Assembly (NCBI RefSeq): GCF_001040705.1
Contig: NZ_CVQP01000001.1
Span: 178,324-242,323, forward strand
Length of the DNA stretch: 64,000 nt
Source of the DNA: Rhodococcus sp. RD6.2
GTDB lineage: Bacteria; Actinomycetota; Actinomycetes; Mycobacteriales; Mycobacteriaceae
Direction: 5' to 3'
Shown here: in pieces, positions 56,010-64,000 of the stretch
How the letters are laid out: each line of letters opens with the position of its first letter
How positions within the stretch are numbered: position 1 is the first letter of the stretch
Made by a program: the position numbers and the translations under genes
The notes under the pieces: generated by a model
What the model saw: only the letters and a program-made list of their open reading frames with translations
Told to the model about the DNA's origin: nothing
Database searches by the model: none

Positions 56010-56381
56010 ATGTCCTGGACCGAATTCCGAGAACGTCGCCGAGTGCTCGAGGACGTCCTGACCCGGGCCGCGATGGACCCGACGATCGTGCGCAGGCTCG
56101 GCGAGATACCGAGCGCTCGTGAGCATTTCCGGTCGCCCGACGAAATCCTGCTGGCGCTGCAGCACCGCTGGAGCGGCCACCTGGCGGCGCTCCTCGACCA
56201 GGCGCTGGAGGACGGGTCGACGCCACAGCAGGCGTGGCTGCGGTTGGCGTCCGAGCAGCCGGTGCTCCGCGCCGTGCTGGACGAGGGCGCGACCATCTCC
56301 GCCGCGCTGCGCCGAGAACAGCGTGGCGAGCAGGGGATGGTCGACGCCATGGCGACCGGTGTCTCGGCAGCGTCGGCGTGA
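56010..56381 (+). CDS. Uncharacterised protein of the exporter operon
   Basis: A 123-residue soluble protein of mostly helical, charged sequence (MSWTEFRERRRVLEDVLTRA at the start, ending [11 protein letters not shown]). No recognised domain. It starts the ABC exporter operon, its stop overlapping the ATPase start (GTGA), so it is made together with the exporter and may be a regulator or substrate-binding helper. GAGAG just before the ATG serves as a weak ribosome site. Confidence 0.7.
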   Translation: MSWTEFRERRRVLEDVLTRAAMDPTIVRRLGEIPSAREHFRSPDEILLALQHRWSGHLAALLDQALEDGSTPQQAWLRLASEQPVLRAVLDEGATISAALRREQRGEQGMVDAMATGVSAASA

Positions 56382-57106
56382 CCGGCCCGCGAGAGGTGAC
56401 GGTCGAACTGTCCGACGTGGTCCGCGAATACCGCATCGGCGGCGGCCTCGTCCGGGCATTGGACGGCGTGTCCCTGACGCTCGGCGCAGGGGAGTTCGTC
56501 TCCGTCGTCGGACCGTCGGGTGCGGGCAAGAGCACCCTGCTGCATCTGCTCGGAGCGCTCGACAGCCCGGACTCCGGCTCGATCAGGTTCCAGGGTAAGG
56601 AGATCGGGACCCTCGACGACGGTCAGCAGTCGGATTTCCGGCTTCGCCGCGTCGGCTTCGTCTTCCAGTTCTTCAACCTGATCCCGACGATGTCGGCGTG
56701 GGAGAACGTCGCCGTGCCGAGACTGCTCGCCGGTGTCCGGCTCGGCCGGGCGAAGGCCGACGCGATCGCGCTCCTCGACCGGGTCGGGTTGGGGGACCGC
56801 GCCGACCACCGGCCGTCGGAGATGTCGGGCGGCCAGATGCAGCGCGTCGCCCTCGCCCGCGCACTGATCATGGATCCCACTCTGATCCTCGCCGACGAAC
56901 CGACCGGCAACCTCGACTCCGTCACCGGTGCTGCCGTCATGGAGCTGCTCGCCGACGTCGCACACGAACCCGGACGCGACCGCACCGTGGTGATGGTGAC
57001 CCACAACCTGGACGCGGCGGAGTCGACCGACCGCGTCGTCACCATTCGAGACGGTCGGGTCGGATCGGACCGGCCGGCCACGGTCCGTGTCGGGAGCGGT
57101 GGATGA
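56378..57106 (+). CDS. MacB/LolD-type ABC transporter ATPase
   Basis: A 242-residue ATPase. Walker [18 protein letters not shown]-loop [12 protein letters not shown], signature [16 protein letters not shown], Walker [14 protein letters not shown] and switch His in [11 protein letters not shown]. The [10 protein letters not shown] sequence is the hallmark of ATPases that work with FtsX/MacB-type permeases in extrusion of lipids, lipoproteins or antimicrobial compounds. GTG start; stop overlaps the permease start (ATGA). Confidence 0.95.
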   Translation: MTGPREVTVELSDVVREYRIGGGLVRALDGVSLTLGAGEFVSVVGPSGAGKSTLLHLLGALDSPDSGSIRFQGKEIGTLDDGQQSDFRLRRVGFVFQFFNLIPTMSAWENVAVPRLLAGVRLGRAKADAIALLDRVGLGDRADHRPSEMSGGQMQRVALARALIMDPTLILADEPTGNLDSVTGAAVMELLADVAHEPGRDRTVVMVTHNLDAAESTDRVVTIRDGRVGSDRPATVRVGSGG

Positions 57107-59586
57107 TCGGCTCCGGACTGTCCCGAATCCGCGCCCTGAACCTGCGTGAACTGCGGGTCCATCCCGGACGCACCGTCACCTCGGCAGGGGTCGTCGCGGT
57201 CGCCGCGTGCCTGCTGGTCGCCGTCTTCGGCATCTCCGGGTCGGTCACCGGGTCTGCCGAGCGGCTCGTCGACGGGGTCGGTGGCGCGGCGGACCTGGAG
57301 GTCTCCGGCGTCACGGACAGTGGCTTCGACGAGGGCCTGGCCGGGTTGGTCGCCGCCGTTCCGTCGGTCGCCGTGGCGGCGCCGATGCTCCGGATGCAGG
57401 CAGGCCCCGACCGTCTGCTGGTTCTCGGAGCCGACCCGCGTGGCGCCTCGCTCGGCAGCGATCTGGGTCGGCTGGTTGCGCCGGTGGCCGTGGCGTTGGC
57501 GACGACTCCGAACGGTGTCGCGGTCGGCCCGGACACCGGACTGGCAGTAGGGGATTCGGTTGATCTGGGTGCGGGAACGGCGACGGTCGCCGCGGTACTC
57601 GGCGGCGACGCCCGCGACCTGTCCGGTGGGCGGTTCGTCGTCGCGCCACTGACCACTGCCCAGAATCTCACCGGCAGACCCGGACGGATCGACTCCGTCC
57701 TCGTCGCCACCGACCCCGGCGCCGACACCGCGCGAGTGCGCGACGACATCGACGCCGCGATCGGCGGCCGAGCCCTCGTCGCGACGCCGAACCTGCGGGC
57801 GCTCCAGTCCAGCGGCGGCATCTCACTGATGCAGGCGCTGACGCTGTCCGCCGCGTCCGGTGCACTGGTGGTCGCGGCCTTCCTCGTCTACAACGTGACC
57901 AGCATGGCCGTCGCCTCACGCCGCCCGACGATCTCGCTGCTGCGCGCGATCGGCGGGCGTCGCCGGGTGATCGTGGCCGACCTCCTCGGCGAGGCGGCGG
58001 TCCTGGGGATCGTCGGCGGTGTGGTCGGCGCCGCCGCGGGGGTGCTCGTCGGCCGCGCCGTCATCGGACGGATTCCACCCGCACTGTTGCAGGGGGTCGA
58101 AGCCGACATCGAGTACATACTGCCGCCGTACGCGATCCCGGCCGCCGTCGCGGCCTGTCTGTTGGCGGCGGTCGCCGCTGCCGCGCTGGCGGCACGGCAG
58201 GTGTACGCCGTCGCCCCCGTGGAGGCGCTGGTCCCGGTCGGGGCGTCCAGCATCGACACCGCCACGCGGAGCACGCGTGTCCTCGCACTCGTCGCCGGGG
58301 TGTTCGTGGCGGCCTGCGCGGTCGGTGTCGCGACCCAGGCAACGGGACGGGTCGCGGTCACCGCCATCGCGTTGACGTCCGCAGCGCAGGTCCTGCTGTG
58401 CTTCGCGGCGGGCCCCTATCTGGTGCGCGCGACGGCCTCGGTCGCCCGGACGCTGGGTACGCCCGGCGTCCTGGCTGCCACCACGCTCGAACGTGCACCC
58501 CTTCGCGTCTGGACGACCCTGATGACCGTCGTCGTCGGAGTGTCGATGACCATGTCGACGACCGGCTCCAACACCAACGTGATCGACTCGGCAACAGCGA
58601 GTTTCGCGTCACTCGGAGAGGTCGACGCGTACGTCGGCAGCGCCGATCCCGGCGTGTTCCCCACCGCACCGATCCTCCCGTCGTCCGTGGAGGCCGCGGT
58701 CGCGGCGACCCCGGGCGTCGCGGGGGTCGGTGAGGGGCAGATGGCGTACACGACCGTCGGGGACAGCAGGGTCATGCTCACCGGACTTGCACCGGGCAGT
58801 ACCGCACCGCCCGCGGATGCGCTGACGGACGAGACGCGCGAGCGCCTGATCGACGGCGAGGGGGTCGCCGTGTCCCGCGACGTCGCCGCGGCCCTCGACG
58901 TCGACGCGGGCGACGTCGTCGACCTCCCCACCCCGACCGGCGTGCACTCGGTCGAGGTGTTGCAGGTCGTCCCGTTCTTCGCCGCGTCAGGAGGTGTCGT
59001 GGCGCTGAGCATGACGCAGCTGCGCGCGTGGTTCGAGCGGCCGGGAGCGACGATCCTCGGTGTCCTGTTCGAGCCGGGCGCCGACCCCGAGACCGTCATG
59101 GGCGCGCTGCGCGCCGCGCTCCCGGAGGGCATCAACGTGTACTCGGGCGCCGAGAGCGTCCGGGCCGTTGCCGAGTCGGTGCGCGGAGGGACGGTGCTGG
59201 TCGCCGCGATGGCCTGGATCGTCGTCGGCGTCGCTGCCGTTGCACTGCTGAACACCCTCACGCTGTCGGTGCTCGAACGCCGTCGGGAACTCGGTGTGCT
59301 GCGCGCGATGGGGGCGTCACGTCGTTTCGTCTCCCGGTCGGTACTCGCGGAGGCGGCGGCGATCGGCGTCGTCGGCGGGGTGCTCGGAGCGGCGTTCGGG
59401 GCTGCGAGTCAATACGTGACGTCGTTCGCGATGAGCAGCGTGCTCGGAGTCGACGTGGCCTTCGCCACCGGACCGACGCTGCTCGTGTCCACCTGTGTCG
59501 CAACAGCTCTCGCGATGGTGGGCGCGGTCGCGCCGGCCGTGCGGGCGTCGCGGCGCACGATCGTGGAGGCGGTTGCCGTGGAGTGA
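57103..59586 (+). CDS. Two-domain FtsX/MacB-type ABC permease
   Basis: An 827-residue permease with two FtsX domains. An N-terminal helix precedes a large extracytoplasmic domain, then helices (about 245-400) with the [28 protein letters not shown] coupling stretch; the second half repeats the pattern, ending [29 protein letters not shown] and [19 protein letters not shown] (coupling helices). Together with the ATPase it forms a mechanotransmission-type exporter of hydrophobic molecules or peptides. The two-component system next to it suggests induction by envelope or antibiotic stress. Confidence 0.93.
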   Translation: MIGSGLSRIRALNLRELRVHPGRTVTSAGVVAVAACLLVAVFGISGSVTGSAERLVDGVGGAADLEVSGVTDSGFDEGLAGLVAAVPSVAVAAPMLRMQAGPDRLLVLGADPRGASLGSDLGRLVAPVAVALATTPNGVAVGPDTGLAVGDSVDLGAGTATVAAVLGGDARDLSGGRFVVAPLTTAQNLTGRPGRIDSVLVATDPGADTARVRDDIDAAIGGRALVATPNLRALQSSGGISLMQALTLSAASGALVVAAFLVYNVTSMAVASRRPTISLLRAIGGRRRVIVADLLGEAAVLGIVGGVVGAAAGVLVGRAVIGRIPPALLQGVEADIEYILPPYAIPAAVAACLLAAVAAAALAARQVYAVAPVEALVPVGASSIDTATRSTRVLALVAGVFVAACAVGVATQATGRVAVTAIALTSAAQVLLCFAAGPYLVRATASVARTLGTPGVLAATTLERAPLRVWTTLMTVVVGVSMTMSTTGSNTNVIDSATASFASLGEVDAYVGSADPGVFPTAPILPSSVEAAVAATPGVAGVGEGQMAYTTVGDSRVMLTGLAPGSTAPPADALTDETRERLIDGEGVAVSRDVAAALDVDAGDVVDLPTPTGVHSVEVLQVVPFFAASGGVVALSMTQLRAWFERPGATILGVLFEPGADPETVMGALRAALPEGINVYSGAESVRAVAESVRGGTVLVAAMAWIVVGVAAVALLNTLTLSVLERRRELGVLRAMGASRRFVSRSVLAEAAAIGVVGGVLGAAFGAASQYVTSFAMSSVLGVDVAFATGPTLLVSTCVATALAMVGAVAPAVRASRRTIVEAVAVE

Positions 59587-59604
59587 GCGGCCGTCCGTCG
59601 GAAT

Positions 59605-60558
59605 TCAGGGCAGGCCCGGGACCCGGAACAGGCCCAGTTTCAGTGCCGTCGCGACCTTGCCGACAGCCGCCTGAGCGCGCACGCTGTTGCCTGCGGAATC
59701 GAGCGGCGGCGAGAATCCTGCGATGGCGAGCTTTCCCGGTGAGACCGCGATCAGTCCACCGCCGACGCCGCTCTTTCCGGGAAGACCGACGGTGTAGGCC
59801 CAGTCGCCCGAGCGGGTGTACAGACCCTCCATGGTCATCTCCGCGAGCATGTGTGGCACGTTCACGGCGCTGACCACCCGGTCGCCGGTGACCGGGTTGA
59901 CTCCGCCCGCGGCAAGTGTCGCCCCCATCACCGCCAGGTCGACGGTGTTGACCAGGGTGGAGCACTGCCGCGTGTAGATCTCGCAGGCCTCCATCGGATC
60001 CGAGTACATCGCCCCGCCGCACTGCAGCAGCCACGCGATCGCCCGATTGTGCGTGTTGGTGGTCTGCTCGGAGGTGTTGACCGCGTCGCTCAGGGTGATC
60101 TGCCGACCGGCGAACCTGGACTGCGCGCCGAGGATCCGTCGCCAGCGGTGCTCCTTGTCGTCGGCCTGCACCGCGCTGGTTGCCGACATCGCGCCCGCGT
60201 TCACCAGCGGTGTCAGGGGCATGTCGTCGTTGAGTTCGAGCGCCATCACCGAGTTGAACGGCAACCCGGTCGGATCCGCGCCGATCCTGCGGTGGAACTC
60301 TTCCGCGCCGAGGTCCTCCAGCGCGACGGCCATGGTGAACACCTTGGAGATCGACTCCAGCGCGAACTCGAACCTGCTGTCGCCTGCCTCGAACACCTGA
60401 CCGTCCACGGTGGCCACAGCGACGCCGAACAGTGACGGGTCCACGGAGGCGAGGTACGGAATGTAGCTCGCGTTCTTGCCGCCGGTCACCCCGACGCAGT
60501 CCCGGTGGGCGTCGGCGACGGCGGTCTCGACGGCCGCGGGCGCGACGGCGGGGCTCAC
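59605..60558 (-). CDS. glsA: Glutaminase A
   Basis: A 317-residue serine-dependent glutaminase hydrolysing glutamine to glutamate and ammonia. The SxxK catalytic pair (Ser69-Lys72, in ALESISKVFTMA), the Tyr/Asn residues in ATVDGQVFEAGDSRFEFAL and LPGKSGVGGGLIAV and the LVNAGAMS motif are intact. GTG start overlaps the stop of the antiporter gene (GTGA). Ammonia released in the cytoplasm can buffer acid, and the product glutamate can be exchanged by the coupled transporter. Confidence 0.95.
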   Translation of the reverse strand: MSPAVAPAAVETAVADAHRDCVGVTGGKNASYIPYLASVDPSLFGVAVATVDGQVFEAGDSRFEFALESISKVFTMAVALEDLGAEEFHRRIGADPTGLPFNSVMALELNDDMPLTPLVNAGAMSATSAVQADDKEHRWRRILGAQSRFAGRQITLSDAVNTSEQTTNTHNRAIAWLLQCGGAMYSDPMEACEIYTRQCSTLVNTVDLAVMGATLAAGGVNPVTGDRVVSAVNVPHMLAEMTMEGLYTRSGDWAYTVGLPGKSGVGGGLIAVSPGKLAIAGFSPPLDSAGNSVRAQAAVGKVATALKLGLFRVPGLP

Positions 60559-62102
60559 GCGGTCTCCCCCGTGACGGCCGTGCTGGTGTCGGTCGCCGAG
60601 GTGCTGACCACCCCCGGATGGCTGCCCTCCGCCTGCCACGTGAACGGGGCGAAGTCGTTGCCCGGGTCCACCCAGTGTGGCTTGCGCGCGCGGTAGATGA
60701 AGAACGGCAGGGACACGAAGAAGGCGGTGAGTGCCAGCAGGATCACCACGAACACGACCGGGCTGCCGACGGCGATCTGATCGGGGGGGATGAAGCTGAA
60801 TACGAAGGCAAGCAGTGCGCCGGTGAACCCGGCGCCGGCCACGATCCACATGCCGGCGACTCCGCCGGGGATCCGGTACGGGCGAGGCCGGTTCGGCTGA
60901 CTGAACCGGAGGTAGATCGCTGCCGCGAACATCAGCAGGTACATCACTAGGTAGAGGATCACGGTGAGCTGGCTGAGGATCTGGTAGGCCGCCTGCACGG
61001 AGGGCAGCACCACGAACAGGATCGAGAGCATCGTGACCGCGAGAGCCTGGATGAGCATGATGTGTGTCGCCATGCCGTGCCTGTTGGTCGCCTGGAAGAA
61101 CCGGGGCAGGTATCCGGCCTTCGCGACCTGCAGCAGGCCGGAGGACGGTCCCGCCACCCAGGTGACGACGCCCGCGAGTACGCCGATTGCGAGGGCTGCG
61201 GCCATGATCGGTGCCGCCCAGGAGATCCCGGCCCACCTGAACATGTCGACGTACGCGGTGAGCAGGGACTGGGTCAGGTTGATGTCGGTCCGGGGGACGA
61301 CGAAAGCGATGGCGAGCGTGCCCAGGACGAAGATGACCACGGTGCCGAGCGCCGCGATGCCCACCGCGATCGGATAGTTTCTCGTCGGGTTCTTGACATC
61401 CTTGACGTGAATCGCATTCATTTCCATACCCGCGTAGAAGAGGAAGATGCTCGCGGCCAGGACAACGTTGCTGAAGTTGTTGAAGTTGGGGATCAGCTCT
61501 CCCCACTCCAGGTCGACATGCGACTTGTTGCCTGCGAGGACGTACGAGAAGCCGAGCACGATCAGGATCGCGGCAGGGACGATGGTGCCGACAATGCCGC
61601 CCCATTTGGCGACGCGGGCAAAGGAGTTCACGCCCCGAAAGGCGATGAATGTCGCCAGCCAGTACACCGCGAGCACGATGACGAGAACGAAGATCTTGTT
61701 CGACGACAGCTGCTCGGCGAAGCTCAGATCTCGGTCGGTGTAGGCCAGTGAGACGGCCGCGAATGTGAGGGCGGTGGGGAACCAGACGCTGACCTCCACG
61801 AACAGCATGAACATCGCGAGAAACGCCCATTTGGCTCCGAAAGCCTCACCTACCCAACGGAATACGCCACCTTTTTCCGGCCAGCCGGTGGCCAGCTCTG
61901 CCGCGACGAGGGAGACGGGGACGAGGAAGAAGAGCGCCGCGAACAGGTAGTAGAAGATCGATGAGAGGCCGTACTCGGCCTCCGCGGGCAGGCCTCGGAG
62001 GCTCACCACGGCAACGATGTTCATGATCGCGAGCGCGAAGATGCTGATCTTGCCTACGGGTGCTCGGGTTGCTGTGGTCTTCGAGGGATCCGCGGGCGCC
62101 AT
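60555..62102 (-). CDS. APC-superfamily amino acid permease, GadC/GABA-antiporter-like
   Basis: A 515-residue protein with about twelve hydrophobic helices. The N-terminal IMNIVAVVSLRGLPAEAEYGLSSIFYYL and ELATGWPEKGGVFRWVGEAFG are typical of the glutamate/GABA antiporter branch. GAGGAGG precedes the ATG. Coupling with glutaminase recalls the E. coli glutamine-dependent acid resistance pair of GadC and YbaS. Direction of transport is inferred. Confidence 0.9.
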   Translation of the reverse strand: MAPADPSKTTATRAPVGKISIFALAIMNIVAVVSLRGLPAEAEYGLSSIFYYLFAALFFLVPVSLVAAELATGWPEKGGVFRWVGEAFGAKWAFLAMFMLFVEVSVWFPTALTFAAVSLAYTDRDLSFAEQLSSNKIFVLVIVLAVYWLATFIAFRGVNSFARVAKWGGIVGTIVPAAILIVLGFSYVLAGNKSHVDLEWGELIPNFNNFSNVVLAASIFLFYAGMEMNAIHVKDVKNPTRNYPIAVGIAALGTVVIFVLGTLAIAFVVPRTDINLTQSLLTAYVDMFRWAGISWAAPIMAAALAIGVLAGVVTWVAGPSSGLLQVAKAGYLPRFFQATNRHGMATHIMLIQALAVTMLSILFVVLPSVQAAYQILSQLTVILYLVMYLLMFAAAIYLRFSQPNRPRPYRIPGGVAGMWIVAGAGFTGALLAFVFSFIPPDQIAVGSPVVFVVILLALTAFFVSLPFFIYRARKPHWVDPGNDFAPFTWQAEGSHPGVVSTSATDTSTAVTGETA

Positions 62103-62416
62103 GATGCCTCCTCGTGCCGTTGATCGCCGGTGAGCTGTACAGCGCGACGACTCGGATGGCGGCGCAGGGTCAACGAGACGGGCACATCCTTCGCGGACAC
62201 AGCACCGTAATCGCATGGTCGTTCGGTCGTCGATCAGTAAACCGTCGTTGTGCGCTTCGTCGTCGCCGACGCTAGTCGCGTCGGCCCGGAATCGCTCGGT
62301 GAACGGGCGTGGTCGCCAAATCGTTAGTAGTTGTCAGGATGGGCGCCGACGACTCGGGCCGCCTCCCCGAGCGGGGAAGACGGCCCTCGATGATGTGTGG
62401 GTGTGGTGCGCGGAGT
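62103..62416. other. Gap between the antiporter and M23 peptidase genes
   Basis: About 310 bp without a convincing gene. It contains the promoter side of the antiporter gene near 62103-62200 and, at 62356-62386, a hairpin (GGGCCG, inner CCCC-GAGC-GGGG, CGGCCC) that could end M23 transcription, though no U tract follows. Confidence 0.5.
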
Positions 62417-63571
62417 TCAGTCGCGCTCGACGCCGAGGCTGATGCCGCGGGTGGCGAGCCAGGGGAGCGGGTCGATCTTGTTGTAGCCACCGAGATGCAC
62501 CTCGAAGTGCAGGTGCGGGCCGGTGGAGAAACCGCGGTTGCCCATGCGTGCGATCTGGTCGCCCGCCATGACCTGCTGGCCGACCGACACCAGGGACGAG
62601 TCGATGTGTCCGTAGACGGTGACTGTGCCGTCGGCGTGCTGCAGGCGTACCCACATGCCGAAGCCGGAGGCCGGGCCGGAGTCGATGACGACGCCGTCGG
62701 CAACGGCGTAGATCGGGGTTCCGATGGCGTTGGCGATGTCGACACCTGCATGCAGCTCGCCCCATCGGGCGCCATAGCCGGAGGTGTAGGCGCCGAGCGC
62801 GGGGAGTGCGAACAGTGGGCGACGGGCGGCGAGGTCGCGGGCGGCGCGCTCGGCACCGAGTCGCTCGCCCTTCGCGAGGAGGTTGGAGAACTGGCTCAGG
62901 TCGGCGGGATCGGCGACGTTGAGCACCTGCGGCGCCTGCGACGAGCTCGCGGTGTCGGCGGCGAATTGTGCGGCCTGCGGCTCAGCGGTCGACGCGATGG
63001 TGGAGGCGTCGTCAGCGGCGGCGAGCGTGAAGTCGGGAGAGGCTTCCGGTCCGTCGCCCGCGGCCTGCCCTGCGGCGACGACTGCGCCTGCGGCGACGGC
63101 CACGACTGCGGCGCGGCCCTTGAGGGCGGTGGGCGGAGTGGGGATGCGGTGCGCTCCACCGCGGCGAGCGGGAGCTGCGACATTCGCATGATCGGACGCG
63201 GGTCGGTCCGTGCTGTTCGTGAGCGGGGGGAACTCGTGCAGAGCCGGGACGATCGCGGTGGGTCCGTCGTCGACCTCGTCATGCTCGGTACTGGGGTGAG
63301 GCGTCGTGGTGCGGTAGTTCATGGAGCCGTGGGTCTCGAGACGTGATGACCCGGTGTAACGCGGAGCCGAGTACTGCGGATGTGAATACGTGCTCGCGTC
63401 GTCTCCCGCCATCCAGTCCCTGCGTCTACTCGGGTCCGGCGTCGGGGCCTGCTGCGGCATGACGGTCTGAGCTGCGATGTTGTCGGCATAGGAGAAGTCC
63501 GGTACTGGGACGGTGCCGTAACTGTGGGTTGTGGAGGGCGCGCGGTGTCTGGACAACCTGCCGTCCTCCAT
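62417..63571 (-). CDS. M23-family (LytM) cell-wall endopeptidase-like protein
   Basis: A 384-residue protein. The C-terminal zinc peptidase domain has GELHAGVDIAN (His and Asp ligands) and GPHLHFEVHLGG (HxH), all intact, so it should cleave peptidoglycan cross-links. Before it is a ~150-residue low-complexity Pro/Ser/Thr region, then a hydrophobic Ala/Val-rich helix (RAAVVAVAAGAVVAAGQAA), probably a membrane anchor or signal, placing the catalytic domain outside. A Crp/GlxR-type site lies 86 nt upstream. The GGAGGAC ribosome site overlaps the ATG region. Confidence 0.9.
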   Translation of the reverse strand: MEDGRLSRHRAPSTTHSYGTVPVPDFSYADNIAAQTVMPQQAPTPDPSRRRDWMAGDDASTYSHPQYSAPRYTGSSRLETHGSMNYRTTTPHPSTEHDEVDDGPTAIVPALHEFPPLTNSTDRPASDHANVAAPARRGGAHRIPTPPTALKGRAAVVAVAAGAVVAAGQAAGDGPEASPDFTLAAADDASTIASTAEPQAAQFAADTASSSQAPQVLNVADPADLSQFSNLLAKGERLGAERAARDLAARRPLFALPALGAYTSGYGARWGELHAGVDIANAIGTPIYAVADGVVIDSGPASGFGMWVRLQHADGTVTVYGHIDSSLVSVGQQVMAGDQIARMGNRGFSTGPHLHFEVHLGGYNKIDPLPWLATRGISLGVERD

Positions 63572-63656
63572 TCGTGACCCGTCTGTGACTTTGCCTCAGC
63601 GACGGTAACGAAACGGCCGCAACAGCCGCAACCTCTGCGTACACGTGACCCAACAA

Positions 63657-63672
63657 TGTGAGATGCATCACA
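63657..63672. promoter_or_regulatory. Crp/GlxR-type binding site
   Basis: TGTGAGATGCATCACA, a perfect match to TGTGA-N6-TCACA, between the divergent M23 and membrane-protein genes. An extra ATGCATCAC copy follows directly, making a tandem half-site. Confidence 0.8.
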
Positions 63673-63732
63673 AATGCATCACGGACGAATCCCGAGGTCG
63701 TCTCGTCGTCCGCCACTCGAGGAGTTCCCCGC

Positions 63733-63738
63733 TAGCGT
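63733..63738 (+). promoter_or_regulatory. -10 box of the last gene (leaderless)
   Basis: TAGCGT, 8 nt before the GTG at 63747. Confidence 0.45.
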
Positions 63739-63746
63739 CGGGCGCC

Positions 63747-64000
63747 GTGTCCACCACATCGCGTCCGGTCCTCGCACCGACCTCCGGCAGCGACCCGGCG
63801 CCGAATCCCACCCGGCCTGCCGTCGCCGCCACCGCCGCAGCTCTCCTCGGCGCGGTGCTGCTGGTCGCGGCGCCCGTTCTCGGTGTGGTCGGTCCGAACA
63901 CAGGGCCTGCAGTGGGCGCCGCCGCCGCGGTGGCGCTCGCCTGCGCTCTCCTTCCACCACTTCTCGCCGTTGTCGCGCTCGCCCGAGGCGCAGTCGCCGC
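63747..64000 (+). CDS. Membrane protein, N-terminal part (cut by window edge)
   Basis: The first 84 codons are visible. A soluble Pro/Thr-rich start (STTSRPVLAPTSGSDPAPN) leads into two hydrophobic Ala/Leu/Val-rich segments, ALLGAVLLVAAPVLGVVG and AVALACALLPPLLAVVALARGA, so it is a multi-spanning membrane protein. Too little is present to name the family. It diverges from the M23 gene across the Crp/GlxR site. GTG start without ribosome site. Confidence 0.6.
   Translation, partial: MSTTSRPVLAPTSGSDPAPNPTRPAVAATAAALLGAVLLVAAPVLGVVGPNTGPAVGAAAAVALACALLPPLLAVVALARGAVA

Overview
The window is high-GC actinobacterial DNA, most likely from a mycolate-containing member of the Mycobacteriales such as Rhodococcus, Gordonia or a relative. 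Supporting signs are a full mce locus (two YrbE permeases and six Mce proteins), a PrpR/RamB-type regulator beside prpDBC, very frequent ATGA/GTGA 4-nt gene overlaps, GTG and TTG starts, and many genes without a Shine-Dalgarno sequence but with a TANNNT box 6-9 nt before the start codon (leaderless mRNAs). I see no rRNA, tRNA, insertion sequence, prophage or CRISPR array; it reads as ordinary chromosome. Genus-level identity is inference.

Layout. 1-3.0 kb: ectoine genes ectA-ectB (ectB runs off the left edge) preceded by an OmpR-type two-component system. 3.1-6.6 kb: alpha/beta hydrolase, DUF4873 protein, AurF-like diiron oxygenase, cupin, MpaB-like protein. 6.7-9.7 kb: thyA-folA, cobF and an Fpg/Nei DNA glycosylase. 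9.7-16.2 kb: carboxylesterase, disulfide oxidoreductase, DUF2630 protein, HXXXD acyltransferase, crotonase, ApbE-like protein. 16.3-19.8 kb: secreted Ig-repeat protein behind a strong terminator, and pgi.

19.8-37.5 kb holds what looks like one regulon. A TetR regulator is divergent from a Tat-exported multicopper oxidase that is translationally joined to yrbEAB-mceABCDEF. Downstream lies a second same-strand operon: alpha/beta hydrolase, latex-clearing-like oxygenase, homogentisate 1,2-dioxygenase, aldehyde dehydrogenase and a CrtC/AttH-like protein. The same dyad (CCGTACC-N9-GGTATGG) sits in front of both tetR/oxidase and the second operon, suggesting that one TetR protein controls oxidation, import and breakdown of one hydrophobic, perhaps aromatic, compound.

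37.5-47.0 kb is tied together by vitamin B12: the methylcitrate cycle prpDBC with its regulator prpR, a cobalamin riboswitch on the prpR leader, and the B12-independent methionine synthase pair mesD-mesX with a LysR regulator. 47.2-51.4 kb: a TPP riboswitch controlling tenA and an HMP/thiamine-precursor ABC transporter, then a chorismate mutase gene behind a short leader peptide rich in aromatic codons and an intrinsic terminator (apparent attenuation). 51.4-59.6 kb: pcrA, a NarL-type two-component system and a divergent MacB/FtsX-type ABC exporter. 59.6-64 kb: glutaminase with an amino-acid antiporter (an acid-resistance-like pair), an M23 peptidase with a Crp/GlxR site upstream, and the start of a membrane protein cut by the right edge.
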